Origin: an uncultured Tateyamaria sp.
Lineage (GTDB): Bacteria; Pseudomonadota; Alphaproteobacteria; Rhodobacterales; Rhodobacteraceae
Assembly (NCBI RefSeq): GCF_947496075.1
Contig: NZ_CANMBJ010000001.1
Coordinates: 62,001-126,000, forward strand
DNA: 64,000 nt
Reading direction: 5' to 3'
Position numbers and translations under genes: made by a program. Numbering within the stretch: the stretch's first letter is position 1; each line of letters opens with the position of its first letter. Of this stretch, positions 8,348 through 15,956 are shown in pieces. The notes under the pieces are model-generated. The model did no database searches. It saw nothing but the letters and a program-made list of their open reading frames with translations, and was not told the origin of the DNA.

Positions 8348-8917
8348 TCAGTCCCGGGTCAGGAATGTTTCCACTGCACGCAGGATTTCCCCGTCCTGGA
8401 TGTTCTGGAAGTTCAAGTCCAATCCGCCTTCAGTCAATGTGCGGTCATATTGCTGCAGGCTGTAACCACCATCGGTGCTCACGAACAGGGAATAGACCGT
8501 CAGCGTCTCTGCATCGATGCGCGCCCAAACATAGGGTTCGCCTTTCATCGGGTCGAGTTGCACTTCATGACCAAAAACGTTCTTTCTTTGAGCCGCTGCA
8601 TAGACTTCGCCTCGACCGCTTGGCACAAAATCGACGGAATATGATTTTTCTGACAGCTTACCGGATGCTCTACGCGTGACCGATGTCCACGTGACAGTGA
8701 ACCCGTATTTCGTCGTATTGATCTTTACGCTCATATCGCGGGGAATCTTTGTTCCGTCCGCTTGAATAACATCGGCACTGCCCGAGTATTCACCGACAAA
8801 CGGTGCAATATCCGCCCGTACAGGTGCCCCAAGTGCGAGCATGGTAAAGCCTAGTGCAAAGAGGGCAGCAAAAAAGGGCCGCGTCGAGCCGCCAACAAGT
8901 GCGCGTGAGACATTCAT
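8348..8917 (-). CDS. Secreted protein of unknown function
   Basis: 189 residues from the ATG at 8917. Residues 1-35 form a clear signal peptide with a VRADIAP cleavage region. The mature part is a beta-rich domain of about 150 residues with patterns such as FVGEYSGSADVIQADGT and NVFGHEVQLDPMKGEPYVWARID. It looks like a periplasmic lipocalin/DUF-type barrel, but I cannot name the family. The frame is open upstream to 9022, but the ribosome site AAGGACC and the signal peptide favour 8917. It is convergent with sspB and divergent from fumC. Confidence 0.65.
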   Translation of the reverse strand: MNVSRALVGGSTRPFFAALFALGFTMLALGAPVRADIAPFVGEYSGSADVIQADGTKIPRDMSVKINTTKYGFTVTWTSVTRRASGKLSEKSYSVDFVPSGRGEVYAAAQRKNVFGHEVQLDPMKGEPYVWARIDAETLTVYSLFVSTDGGYSLQQYDRTLTEGGLDLNFQNIQDGEILRAVETFLTRD

Positions 8918-9095
8918 GAGGTGGTCCTTTTTCCTCCTGTTTCCCCAGATATAGGAACGCTCGCACACGGATGCACCCTCGATTCGCCAATGTGTGATGA
9001 CATCATCCATGATCCAGCGCACCAGTCCTTGTCTGCGCTGCCCTTGGCCGGTAGATGCATGACATCACGACGACACGCGTAAAAGGAGCCACCCC

Positions 9096-10487
9096 ATGGC
9101 CGACACCCGCACTGAATCCGACAGCTTTGGTCCGCTGGAGGTTCCAGCCGACAAGTATTGGGGTGCGCAAACGCAACGCTCCATCATGAACTTCCCGATC
9201 GGTTGGGAAAAGCAGCCTGTGGCCTTGGTGCGTGCACTTGGTGTGATCAAGAAGGCCTGCGCCATGCAGAACAAGGCGCACGGCACGCTTGACGCAAAGC
9301 TGGCCGATGCAATCATCGAGGCGGCGGGCGAAGTCGTTGCGGGCAAGCTGGATGACAACTTTCCGCTGGTGGTCTGGCAGACCGGGTCTGGCACGCAATC
9401 GAACATGAATGCCAACGAGGTGATCGCGAACCGTGCTATCGAAATTCTGGGTGGTGTAATCGGCTCAAAGGACCCGGTGCACCCCAACGATCACTGCAAT
9501 ATGGGCCAATCGTCGAACGACACATTTCCGACGGCCATGCACATTTCGACCGCCATGACAGCGCGCGACGTGCTTTTGCCGGGTCTTGAGAAACTGCACA
9601 CGGCCCTTGAAGCAAAAATCGCGCAGTTCGATGGGATCATCAAGATCGGTCGAACCCATACGCAGGACGCAACCCCGCTTACGCTTAGCCAGGAATTCTC
9701 GGGCTACAGCCATCAGGTCGCCATGGGCATTCAGCGGGTCAAAGACGCGCTGGGCCGCATCTACGAATTGGCGCAAGGCGGCACAGCCGTTGGCACTGGC
9801 CTGAACACCAAGGTCGGCTGGGCCGAGGCGGTCGCGGGCCACATGGCCGACATCACCGGCCTGCCCTTTGTCACCGCCCCCAACAAGTTCGAGGCGCTGG
9901 CAGCCCATGATGCCATGGTCGAAATGTCCGGCGCACTGAAGACGGTTGCAGCCTCGCTCTTCAAGATCGCCAATGACATTCGGCTGCTGGGCTCCGGCCC
10001 CCGCTGCGGTCTGGGGGAGTTGGTTCTGCCCGAGAACGAGCCCGGCTCGTCCATAATGCCGGGTAAGGTGAACCCGACCCAGTGCGAGGCACTGACACAG
10101 GTTTGCGCACACGTCATGGGCAATGACGCAGCAGTAGGTTTTGCCGGGTCGCAGGGACATTTCGAACTGAACGTCTACAAGCCGATGATGGCCTATAATG
10201 TGCTGCAATCCATGCAGTTGCTTGGAGACGCCTGTTCCGCCTTCACGGACAATCTGGTGGATGGGCTGCAGGCGGACGAAGTGCGCATTGACAAGCTGAT
10301 GCGCGAGTCGCTGATGCTGGTCACCGCGCTGGCGCCCGAGATCGGCTATGACAACGCAACGAAGGTTGCCAAGACCGCACACAAGAACGGCACAACGCTG
10401 ATAGAAGAAGCCGTGAAACTTGGCTTTGTCACCGAAGAACGGTTCAACGAGGTGGTGCGCCCCGAAAACATGATCGGCCCCAAGTGA
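9096..10487 (+). CDS. fumC: Class II fumarate hydratase
   Basis: 463 residues, standard length. The fumarase/aspartase signature [11 protein letters not shown] is present near residue 318, with the GSGTQSNMN and [14 protein letters not shown] blocks that form the active site. The enzyme interconverts fumarate and L-malate in the TCA cycle and is the oxygen-stable, iron-independent type. AAGGAG precedes the ATG. Its stop overlaps the GTG of the following DUF4169 gene, so it heads a small operon conserved in Rhodobacteraceae. Confidence 0.96.
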   Translation: MADTRTESDSFGPLEVPADKYWGAQTQRSIMNFPIGWEKQPVALVRALGVIKKACAMQNKAHGTLDAKLADAIIEAAGEVVAGKLDDNFPLVVWQTGSGTQSNMNANEVIANRAIEILGGVIGSKDPVHPNDHCNMGQSSNDTFPTAMHISTAMTARDVLLPGLEKLHTALEAKIAQFDGIIKIGRTHTQDATPLTLSQEFSGYSHQVAMGIQRVKDALGRIYELAQGGTAVGTGLNTKVGWAEAVAGHMADITGLPFVTAPNKFEALAAHDAMVEMSGALKTVAASLFKIANDIRLLGSGPRCGLGELVLPENEPGSSIMPGKVNPTQCEALTQVCAHVMGNDAAVGFAGSQGHFELNVYKPMMAYNVLQSMQLLGDACSAFTDNLVDGLQADEVRIDKLMRESLMLVTALAPEIGYDNATKVAKTAHKNGTTLIEEAVKLGFVTEERFNEVVRPENMIGPK

Positions 10488-10696
10488 GCACACCGATCAA
10501 CCTAAACAAGGTTCGCAAGACCCGTGCGCGCGCTGAGAAGAAGGCGCGCGCCGACGCCAATGCGGTCACATTTGGGCTGACCAAGGCGGAAAAGGATCGC
10601 GCAAAGCGGGAAAACTCCCGGTCTGCGCGAGAATTGGACGGCAAAGCCGCCGAAACGTCCCCGTATGGCGCGAATGGGAACGACAAAAAGCCATAA
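10484..10696 (+). CDS. DUF4169 family small basic protein
   Basis: 70 residues starting with GTG inside the fumC stop (GTGA overlap). It is highly charged, starting with [20 protein letters not shown] and rich in Arg, Lys, Ala and Glu. This matches DUF4169, a short family found almost only behind fumC in Rhodobacterales. It probably forms a helix that binds nucleic acid or protein. The role is unknown. Confidence 0.75.
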   Translation: MSTPINLNKVRKTRARAEKKARADANAVTFGLTKAEKDRAKRENSRSARELDGKAAETSPYGANGNDKKP

Positions 10697-10737
10697 ATCT
10701 TAGTCAAGTTAGCGGCGTTGAGAGTTATAGGTGTTTC

Positions 10738-10899
10738 ATGACACAGATCGATGACACAGCCGTGCGCGACCGTATCCGCGCCCTGCGCCGCGCGCGCCGT
10801 TACATTCGTGCCAACCAAGGATCGTTGGCGCGTCTGCTGAACACATATGAGCGTATTGCCGAACTCGACCCGTCACGGCGGTTCTGGGCAGAGCAGTGA
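10738..10899 (+). CDS. Small Arg-rich protein in the fumC operon
   Basis: 53 residues, beginning MTQIDDTAVRDRIRALRRARR and ending RRFWAEQ. It is predicted helical with a basic first half and has no recognised domain. It lies 41 bases after DUF4169, and its TGA overlaps the GTG of the next gene (GTGA), so it is very likely translated. The function is unknown. Confidence 0.65.
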   Translation: MTQIDDTAVRDRIRALRRARRYIRANQGSLARLLNTYERIAELDPSRRFWAEQ

Positions 10900-11114
10900 G
10901 CACCCGGCCACAGAAGCACTCCCTCACCCTCAAGGGCCATCGCACCAGCGTGTCACTGGAGCCCGAATTCTGGAATGCCTTTCGCATGATTGCGGAAGAA
11001 GAGCGTCGCCCAATCAATGATTTAGCAGCTGAAATTGATGCAGAGCGCGGCACCAATGTTGGACTTGCTTCCGCTATTCGGGTCTTTGTCCTTAAGCGGC
11101 TGATGGAGCAATAA
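10896..11114 (+). CDS. Ribbon-helix-helix domain protein
   Basis: 72 residues from a GTG start overlapping the previous stop. The pattern HRTSVSLEPEFWNAFRMIAEEE, then an INDLAAEID helix and a closing hydrophobic helix, matches the RHH_4 type of ribbon-helix-helix DNA-binding domain. Such proteins bind DNA as dimers through the N-terminal strand, here around KGHRTSVSL. It could regulate the fumC operon. The partner of the preceding 53-residue protein is unknown; a toxin-antitoxin role is possible but not supported by any toxin motif. Confidence 0.75.
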   Translation: MSTRPQKHSLTLKGHRTSVSLEPEFWNAFRMIAEEERRPINDLAAEIDAERGTNVGLASAIRVFVLKRLMEQ

Positions 11115-11257
11115 ATACTCACTTTGCCGCCGCGATCTTAGGCCCGTAGCACGGATCACCGTCTTCAATGACAGTGATCCAGTACGCTCAGTTCCACTCC
11201 GAACCCACAATCTCAAAAAGTCACCGGGCTCGGAGCACTTTGTTTTTAGCGAAAAGT

Positions 11258-12151
11258 CTATGCAACAGATGCCTCGTAAATCTGATTGATATTGCCACCA
11301 AGCGCTGCGTGAAAGCCGTCGTCGCTCATGTCGCGCTGCAATCCTTCGGTCAGCGCACGGCTGAAGCTCGCGATCATCTTGTGGTTCTGGGCAAGCCGCG
11401 CACTGGCATCCTGCGTCGAGTATCCACCGGACAGCGCTACAACACGCTGCACACGCGGATGATCTGCCAACGCATCATAGATACCGGGTTGCTCGGGCAA
11501 GGTCAGCTTTAGCATGATGTCTTGGCCTTCGCCCAACGCCTCAGTCTGTGTCAGCAGGGCTTCAGCCAAGATTGCCTCAGCCTCAGCCTTGGTCTCGGAG
11601 TGAATGTTCACCTCAGGTTCGATGATCGGGACCATACCAGCGGAAATAACCTCATGCGCGACGTCGAACTGGTTTGCGACTATCGCCTTGATCCCATCCA
11701 CATTGGCACCGTGAATCACGGACCGTTCCTTGGTGCCGTAGATGCCCATTGCCTTGGCTGCCGCCAGCGTATCCGCAAGCCCAGGAATAGGCTTGAGCAA
11801 CTGGACACCGTCGGCCTCGTCCTGCAGCCCCTTGTCGATCTTCAGAAATGGCACCACGCCACGCTTGTCCCATAGGTACGATGGCACCGCCTGCCCTTCG
11901 ATCTGTTCATGCAGTGTTTTTTCGAACAGGATTGCGCCAATGACCTTGGCGCTTGTGAAATCCGGGCTCAGGATGATGCGTTCCCGCATTTTCTGGATCT
12001 CGCCAAACATTTCGTCTTCGGACCCATAGTCCGAAGCATCCACCCCATACAGCGCAAGCGCCTTTGGCGTGGACCCGCCAGACTGGTCCAAGGCAGCGAT
12101 AAAGCCGCTTCCGTTTTCCATCTGGTCCTGCATCTTGGCAAAGTCGGTCAT
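11258..12151 (-). CDS. Class I fructose-bisphosphate aldolase
   Basis: 297 residues from the ATG at 12151, chosen because GGAG sits at good spacing; an in-frame ATG six codons earlier lacks this. Signature blocks are GFIAALDQSGGSTPKAL at the N-terminus, GVVPFLKIDKGLQ with the lysines of the active site, and VALSGGYS near the C-terminus. It cleaves fructose-1,6-bisphosphate through a Schiff base. The short (about 300-residue) bacterial class I type is common in roseobacters. It is a stand-alone gene, convergent with the ribbon-helix-helix gene. Confidence 0.9.
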   Translation of the reverse strand: MTDFAKMQDQMENGSGFIAALDQSGGSTPKALALYGVDASDYGSEDEMFGEIQKMRERIILSPDFTSAKVIGAILFEKTLHEQIEGQAVPSYLWDKRGVVPFLKIDKGLQDEADGVQLLKPIPGLADTLAAAKAMGIYGTKERSVIHGANVDGIKAIVANQFDVAHEVISAGMVPIIEPEVNIHSETKAEAEAILAEALLTQTEALGEGQDIMLKLTLPEQPGIYDALADHPRVQRVVALSGGYSTQDASARLAQNHKMIASFSRALTEGLQRDMSDDGFHAALGGNINQIYEASVA

Positions 12152-12236
12152 ACCGTGCTCCAAAGTCATGACTTTAATTGCCCCAGACCTAACGCATTAA
12201 CGCCGTGCAAGAAATCCCGCCAAGCCCCTGTTTGCG

Positions 12237-13577
12237 CTATCTTTTGCCGATATGAAGCCAAATTCCGTCTTTTGCACGAACAGTCAGGTGTGCCACAGGT
12301 ACGGGCGCCCGTCCCTCCACGCATGATACCGTAACATCGCGCAACAACCGCGCCAGAATCAGCGGACCTTCGACCATGGCAAATCCGGCGCCCGTACAAA
12401 CCCGTGCGCCAGCAGAAAATGGAATGTAGGCATCACGCCCACATGTCTTGCCGTTTTCGGTTTGCCATCGGCCTGGGTCGAACTCATCCGGACGTTCCCA
12501 CAACCGCTCATGACGATGCAAATGCCACGGGCTCAGCACCAGCTGGCTGCCCTGGGGCACCGCGCGATCCCGGAACTTTTCAGGGCAAGACGCCTCGCGC
12601 ACCATCATCGGGACCGGTGGGTAGAGGCGAAGCGTCTCGCGAAAAACGTCTCGGGTCACAGGCAGCTTTGACATCACGGCGAAATCGCAATCTGACAGCG
12701 CTTTCGCCTCTGCAGCCACTTTTTCTTGCCACTCCGGGTAAAGGGCCATCAGATACAGTGCCCATGCCAGCGCGGATGCACTGGTTTCGTGACCCGCTAG
12801 GAAAAAGATCGCAACCTGGTCCACCATTTCTTCCGGGGAAAAGGTCTCACCTGTTTCGGGATCATGTGTCGTCATGATCTTGGTCGCCAGATCATCAGGC
12901 GCGGTGCCGTCGGCAATCTCTTGTGCTCGCTGAATAACCAACTTGGCAATCAACGCCCGAATACGCGCCGCGCTGGCTCTTGTGTCGCGGCGAAACAGCC
13001 GTGGCATCCAACGCGGCAATGGGACAAAGGCGGCAAGGTTCAGAATTGGCTGGCTGCGCTGATAAGCGCGGAACTCGTGAAACACTGCGCTGGCCAACGC
13101 GTCCTCGATCGGAATGGAGAAGAGCGTGCGGAAGATGACATCAGCCGCCGCATGACTGGTCTGTTCTTCGATCTCAATCACGCCCTCGGACATACGACTG
13201 GCGGCGGCCTCCGAAGCATCCCACATGGCCGGGAACGTCTCGCGCAGGCGCCCGCCTTCAAACGCCGGATCAATAATGCGCCGCTGTCGTTTCCATGTCT
13301 CCCCATTGGTCAGAAACACTGAATTCCCAAGTAAAGGGCGCAGGCCCTCACTTACACGGTCAGACTTTGGAAAGTCCTCCGGCCGGTCCTTAAGGACCGT
13401 TTTCACCAACTCCGGTTGGCTCATCAGGTAACTGCGAAAAAACGGTGTTCGAAATTCGGCCATCCACGCGCGGTACAAACGTGCAGGCTGGGCCGATAGG
13501 ATGTCCTGTCGAAAGAGCTGCATGTAGCGCCACAGCGACACACGGTCCGGGCGGCTGGGGGGCTTGGGTGGGATCAT
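12237..13577 (-). CDS. Cytochrome P450
   Basis: 446 residues. The I-helix motif is AGHETS, the ExxR motif is in FRETLRLYPP, and the heme-binding loop is FSAGARVCTGAGFA with the axial Cys. The protein is soluble with no membrane anchor. The overall pattern resembles bacterial class I enzymes that hydroxylate fatty acids, terpenes or similar substrates (the CYP4-like ILEVTR/RLYPPVP region). No ferredoxin or reductase gene is adjacent. Its ATG overlaps the stop of the upstream alpha/beta-hydrolase gene by four bases, so the two probably act in one pathway. Confidence 0.93.
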   Translation of the reverse strand: MIPPKPPSRPDRVSLWRYMQLFRQDILSAQPARLYRAWMAEFRTPFFRSYLMSQPELVKTVLKDRPEDFPKSDRVSEGLRPLLGNSVFLTNGETWKRQRRIIDPAFEGGRLRETFPAMWDASEAAASRMSEGVIEIEEQTSHAAADVIFRTLFSIPIEDALASAVFHEFRAYQRSQPILNLAAFVPLPRWMPRLFRRDTRASAARIRALIAKLVIQRAQEIADGTAPDDLATKIMTTHDPETGETFSPEEMVDQVAIFFLAGHETSASALAWALYLMALYPEWQEKVAAEAKALSDCDFAVMSKLPVTRDVFRETLRLYPPVPMMVREASCPEKFRDRAVPQGSQLVLSPWHLHRHERLWERPDEFDPGRWQTENGKTCGRDAYIPFSAGARVCTGAGFAMVEGPLILARLLRDVTVSCVEGRAPVPVAHLTVRAKDGIWLHIGKR

Positions 13578-14794
13578 GCGGCGACTGACGTATACTTGGA
13601 CACTGCGTGATCTATGCGTGACTTTGACGGTGGGCGATCTGCGTATCGATCCGCCAATGTCAGCGGCCCCGCCGTGATCCGGAAATAATCATAGTCCTTG
13701 GGCCGGTCGAAGGCACAGAGATACTGAAAATGCAGCCGAAAAAACCGCCAGCGCAATTCTTTCCAGCGCGCCGGACTTAGGCTTTGGGTGAAGGCGGCAG
13801 AGAACACCAGCGGCCAGCGCTTGTTCTTGGGCGCAACACCCGAGACCGATACGGGATCACACAGTGCAAAGGCGCATCCGTCGCCCGGGGCTGTCACATC
13901 GACCCATGTCAATGCGTCCTGCACCGACAGAAATTGAAGATCGGCACGCAGGCGGTGTGCGTCCGGCAAGAAGGACACCATGGGCACCACCTGCCCTAAG
14001 GACAGGAATGCCAGTGCAGGTCCATTGGCGGGCACCTGCCCCGCCCGGATCAGGTCTGCCAGGATCGAAACGGCCAGATGGGCACCGGATGAATGACCAA
14101 CGATAAGCACTTCGTCGACGTCTTCTGACAGGGCCGCTGCTATACTGCTCTGGAAGTCGTGCATACGCTCTTCCAATGCGGGTGGGTTCGCCCCCTTGGA
14201 TGCAGCCGAATAGGCATAGTCATGCATGAGGTAGTAGGCAAAGATCTTGCCGTCCTTTGCTTTGAACCAGCGCAAAAGAGTGATGAAAGCCGCAGCGCCA
14301 AGAAGCAGGCCGCCCCATTCGCCGACGGCACCAAATACCGCACCTACACGCCACAGCGCGTACCACAGACAGAAAGCCAGCAGGGCTTGTCCAAGCAACA
14401 TGCCAACAGGGTATAGGGCAGCAATCACGGGCCCTTTCCGCAATCTCATCAACCGGCGCAACGCGCCGGAGGCAATGTAGGTCCACGCCGTACGCATCAA
14501 TTGAAGGTATGTGCCGGGTATCGAAGCCTCCATTGACCCACGCACAATGTCGGACCAGACCAGTACTTCAACATCAGCATGGACGTTGGCACCATCTATT
14601 TCGGCCTCAACCTGCCACCCGTAATGTTCGGATTTGGATGCCGGACGCAGCGCAATCTGGTAGCCCGAGATATCCGCCTGAGCCGCGCCTTCCTTGCGAT
14701 AAAGCTCGCGGTAGCGACGGGGATGAATCGGATCGTAGCCGGGAATGTAGAACACCCGACGACGCGAGACGGATTTTGGATGCGACCTGCTCAT
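13574..14794 (-). CDS. Alpha/beta-hydrolase-like protein with membrane segments
   Basis: 406 residues. The N-terminus reads RRVFYIPGYDPIHPRRYRELY. Two hydrophobic segments (about residues 115-165) follow. The nucleophile elbow is VLIVGHSSGAHLAVSI (GHSSG, Ser). This suggests a membrane-anchored serine hydrolase or lipase-like protein. The catalytic Asp and His cannot be fixed by eye. It is translationally coupled to the downstream cytochrome P450 (ATGA), which suggests consecutive action on a lipid-like substrate; this is inference. Confidence 0.7.
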   Translation of the reverse strand: MSRSHPKSVSRRRVFYIPGYDPIHPRRYRELYRKEGAAQADISGYQIALRPASKSEHYGWQVEAEIDGANVHADVEVLVWSDIVRGSMEASIPGTYLQLMRTAWTYIASGALRRLMRLRKGPVIAALYPVGMLLGQALLAFCLWYALWRVGAVFGAVGEWGGLLLGAAAFITLLRWFKAKDGKIFAYYLMHDYAYSAASKGANPPALEERMHDFQSSIAAALSEDVDEVLIVGHSSGAHLAVSILADLIRAGQVPANGPALAFLSLGQVVPMVSFLPDAHRLRADLQFLSVQDALTWVDVTAPGDGCAFALCDPVSVSGVAPKNKRWPLVFSAAFTQSLSPARWKELRWRFFRLHFQYLCAFDRPKDYDYFRITAGPLTLADRYADRPPSKSRIDHAVSKYTSVAA

Positions 14795-14853
14795 TCATGC
14801 ACCTTTTGATGCAACCTAACGCGCATCTACGGCCAAAGTAAGACTGTGCCTGC

Positions 14854-15606
14854 CTAGCCCAGTGTGGCGAGTGCCGGGAATTGCTCGAGCAACCAGAACG
14901 AAAACCGGGTGAACAGCCCAAACAGCATCGCCGCACCGACCAGCAACAGCAATCCGCCCATAACCTTCTCAATCAAGGCCATGTGCCGCTTGATCCTGTT
15001 CATGAAGCCCATCGCGCGGCTCATGAACATTGCGGCCAACAGGAACGGAATACCCAGACCGGCCGCGTATATGCCAAGCAGGAACGTGCCCCGTGTGACC
15101 GAAGCTTCGGATGCGGCAAGGGTCAGAATGGCACCCAATTGCGGCCCGATGCATGGTGTCCAGCCAAATGCGAATGCGAGGCCAAGGATATACGCACCAA
15201 AAGACGACCCGCCCTGATCTCCCGCATCCATGCGAGCCTCGCGATCGAGAAACGGAATGCGGAATACACCCAGAAAATGCAGGCCGAAGACCATGATCAC
15301 AGCACCGGAGATCTGGGCGAAGAGTATCTGGTTCTGCAAAAAGAACGCGCCAAAGGCTGACGCGGCGAAGCCGAGAATGATGAAGACGGTCGACAGGCCC
15401 AGCACAAAAAACAAAGCAGTGACAGTGGCACGGCTGCGGCCAGACTGTCCTTCTGACATCTCTCCGACGGTCATGCCTGACATGTACGCCAGATACGGCG
15501 GCACAATGGGCAGCACACAGGGGCTGAGAAAGCTGATGATGCCTGCCAGAAGCGCAACGCTCATGGCAGGGATCAGGCTTGCGTCGATGATATCGATTCC
15601 GAACAT
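14854..15606 (-). CDS. ccdA: Cytochrome c biogenesis protein CcdA (DsbD membrane-domain family)
   Basis: 250 residues from the ATG at 15606, with GGTGGGGG just before; a GTG three codons upstream is the alternative start. Six membrane segments are visible. The two redox cysteines lie in the hallmark contexts SFLSPCVLPIVPPY and FGWTPCIGPQLG. The protein passes electrons from cytoplasmic thioredoxin across the membrane to periplasmic thioredoxin-like partners for cytochrome c maturation. It is divergent from the TusA-like gene. Confidence 0.92.
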   Translation of the reverse strand: MFGIDIIDASLIPAMSVALLAGIISFLSPCVLPIVPPYLAYMSGMTVGEMSEGQSGRSRATVTALFFVLGLSTVFIILGFAASAFGAFFLQNQILFAQISGAVIMVFGLHFLGVFRIPFLDREARMDAGDQGGSSFGAYILGLAFAFGWTPCIGPQLGAILTLAASEASVTRGTFLLGIYAAGLGIPFLLAAMFMSRAMGFMNRIKRHMALIEKVMGGLLLLVGAAMLFGLFTRFSFWLLEQFPALATLG

Positions 15607-15699
15607 ATCCCCCACCTAACCGTCCTTGTCCCGCACGTCACGTGCAGCACGGTCACATGTCTGTGGACAGGATGTAACATCGCGCCTATTTCGGCTTTT

Positions 15700-15927
15700 A
15701 TGAATGACGCACACGAACTAGATGCGGTCGGGCTACTATGCCCCTTGCCCGTGCTCAAGGCACGCAAGCGCCTGCAAAAGCTTTCCTCCGGCGACTTGCT
15801 GATCATCGCCGCTGACGATCCTGCGGCCGTGGTGGACGTGCCCCATTTCTGCACTGAGGCGGGTCACGTACTTGTCTCAGCAGACACCAGCGGTCCTATC
15901 CAGCGTTACACAATCCGCAAAGGATAA
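15700..15927 (+). CDS. TusA/SirA-like sulfurtransferase
   Basis: 75 residues, the full length of the family. The conserved CPLP motif occurs in LDAVGLLCPLPVLKARK near residue 16, with the sulfur-carrying Cys. The two-layer beta-alpha-beta pattern follows and ends KRYTIRKG-like (QRYTIRKG). TusA-like proteins carry persulfide sulfur for tRNA thiolation, molybdenum cofactor synthesis or sulfur oxidation. Which of these applies is not evident. It is divergent from ccdA and followed by a terminator shared with rne. Confidence 0.88.
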   Translation: MNDAHELDAVGLLCPLPVLKARKRLQKLSSGDLLIIAADDPAAVVDVPHFCTEAGHVLVSADTSGPIQRYTIRKG

Positions 15928-15956
15928 GGGCGCGCCGCTGGCACGCCCCTTTGTTT
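15928..15956. terminator. Hairpin terminator between the TusA-like gene and rne
   Basis: GGGCG-c-GCC and GGC-a-CGCCC form an eight-pair stem with one mismatch around a 3-base loop. A T-rich CTTTGTTT follows on the plus strand. It begins directly after the TusA-like stop and reaches the rne stop codon, so it could act for both convergent genes. Confidence 0.6.

Noticed and set aside
9465-10493. 342-codon open frame antisense to fumC
   Set aside because: Shadow of fumC; no recognisable protein pattern.
11115-11257. Possible short minus-strand peptide and inverted repeat (GGATCAC...GTGATCC, 11153-11180) after the ribbon-helix-helix gene
   Set aside because: The readable peptide of about 20 residues has no start codon and a stop just upstream; the hairpin lacks a T run, so neither a gene nor a terminator can be claimed.
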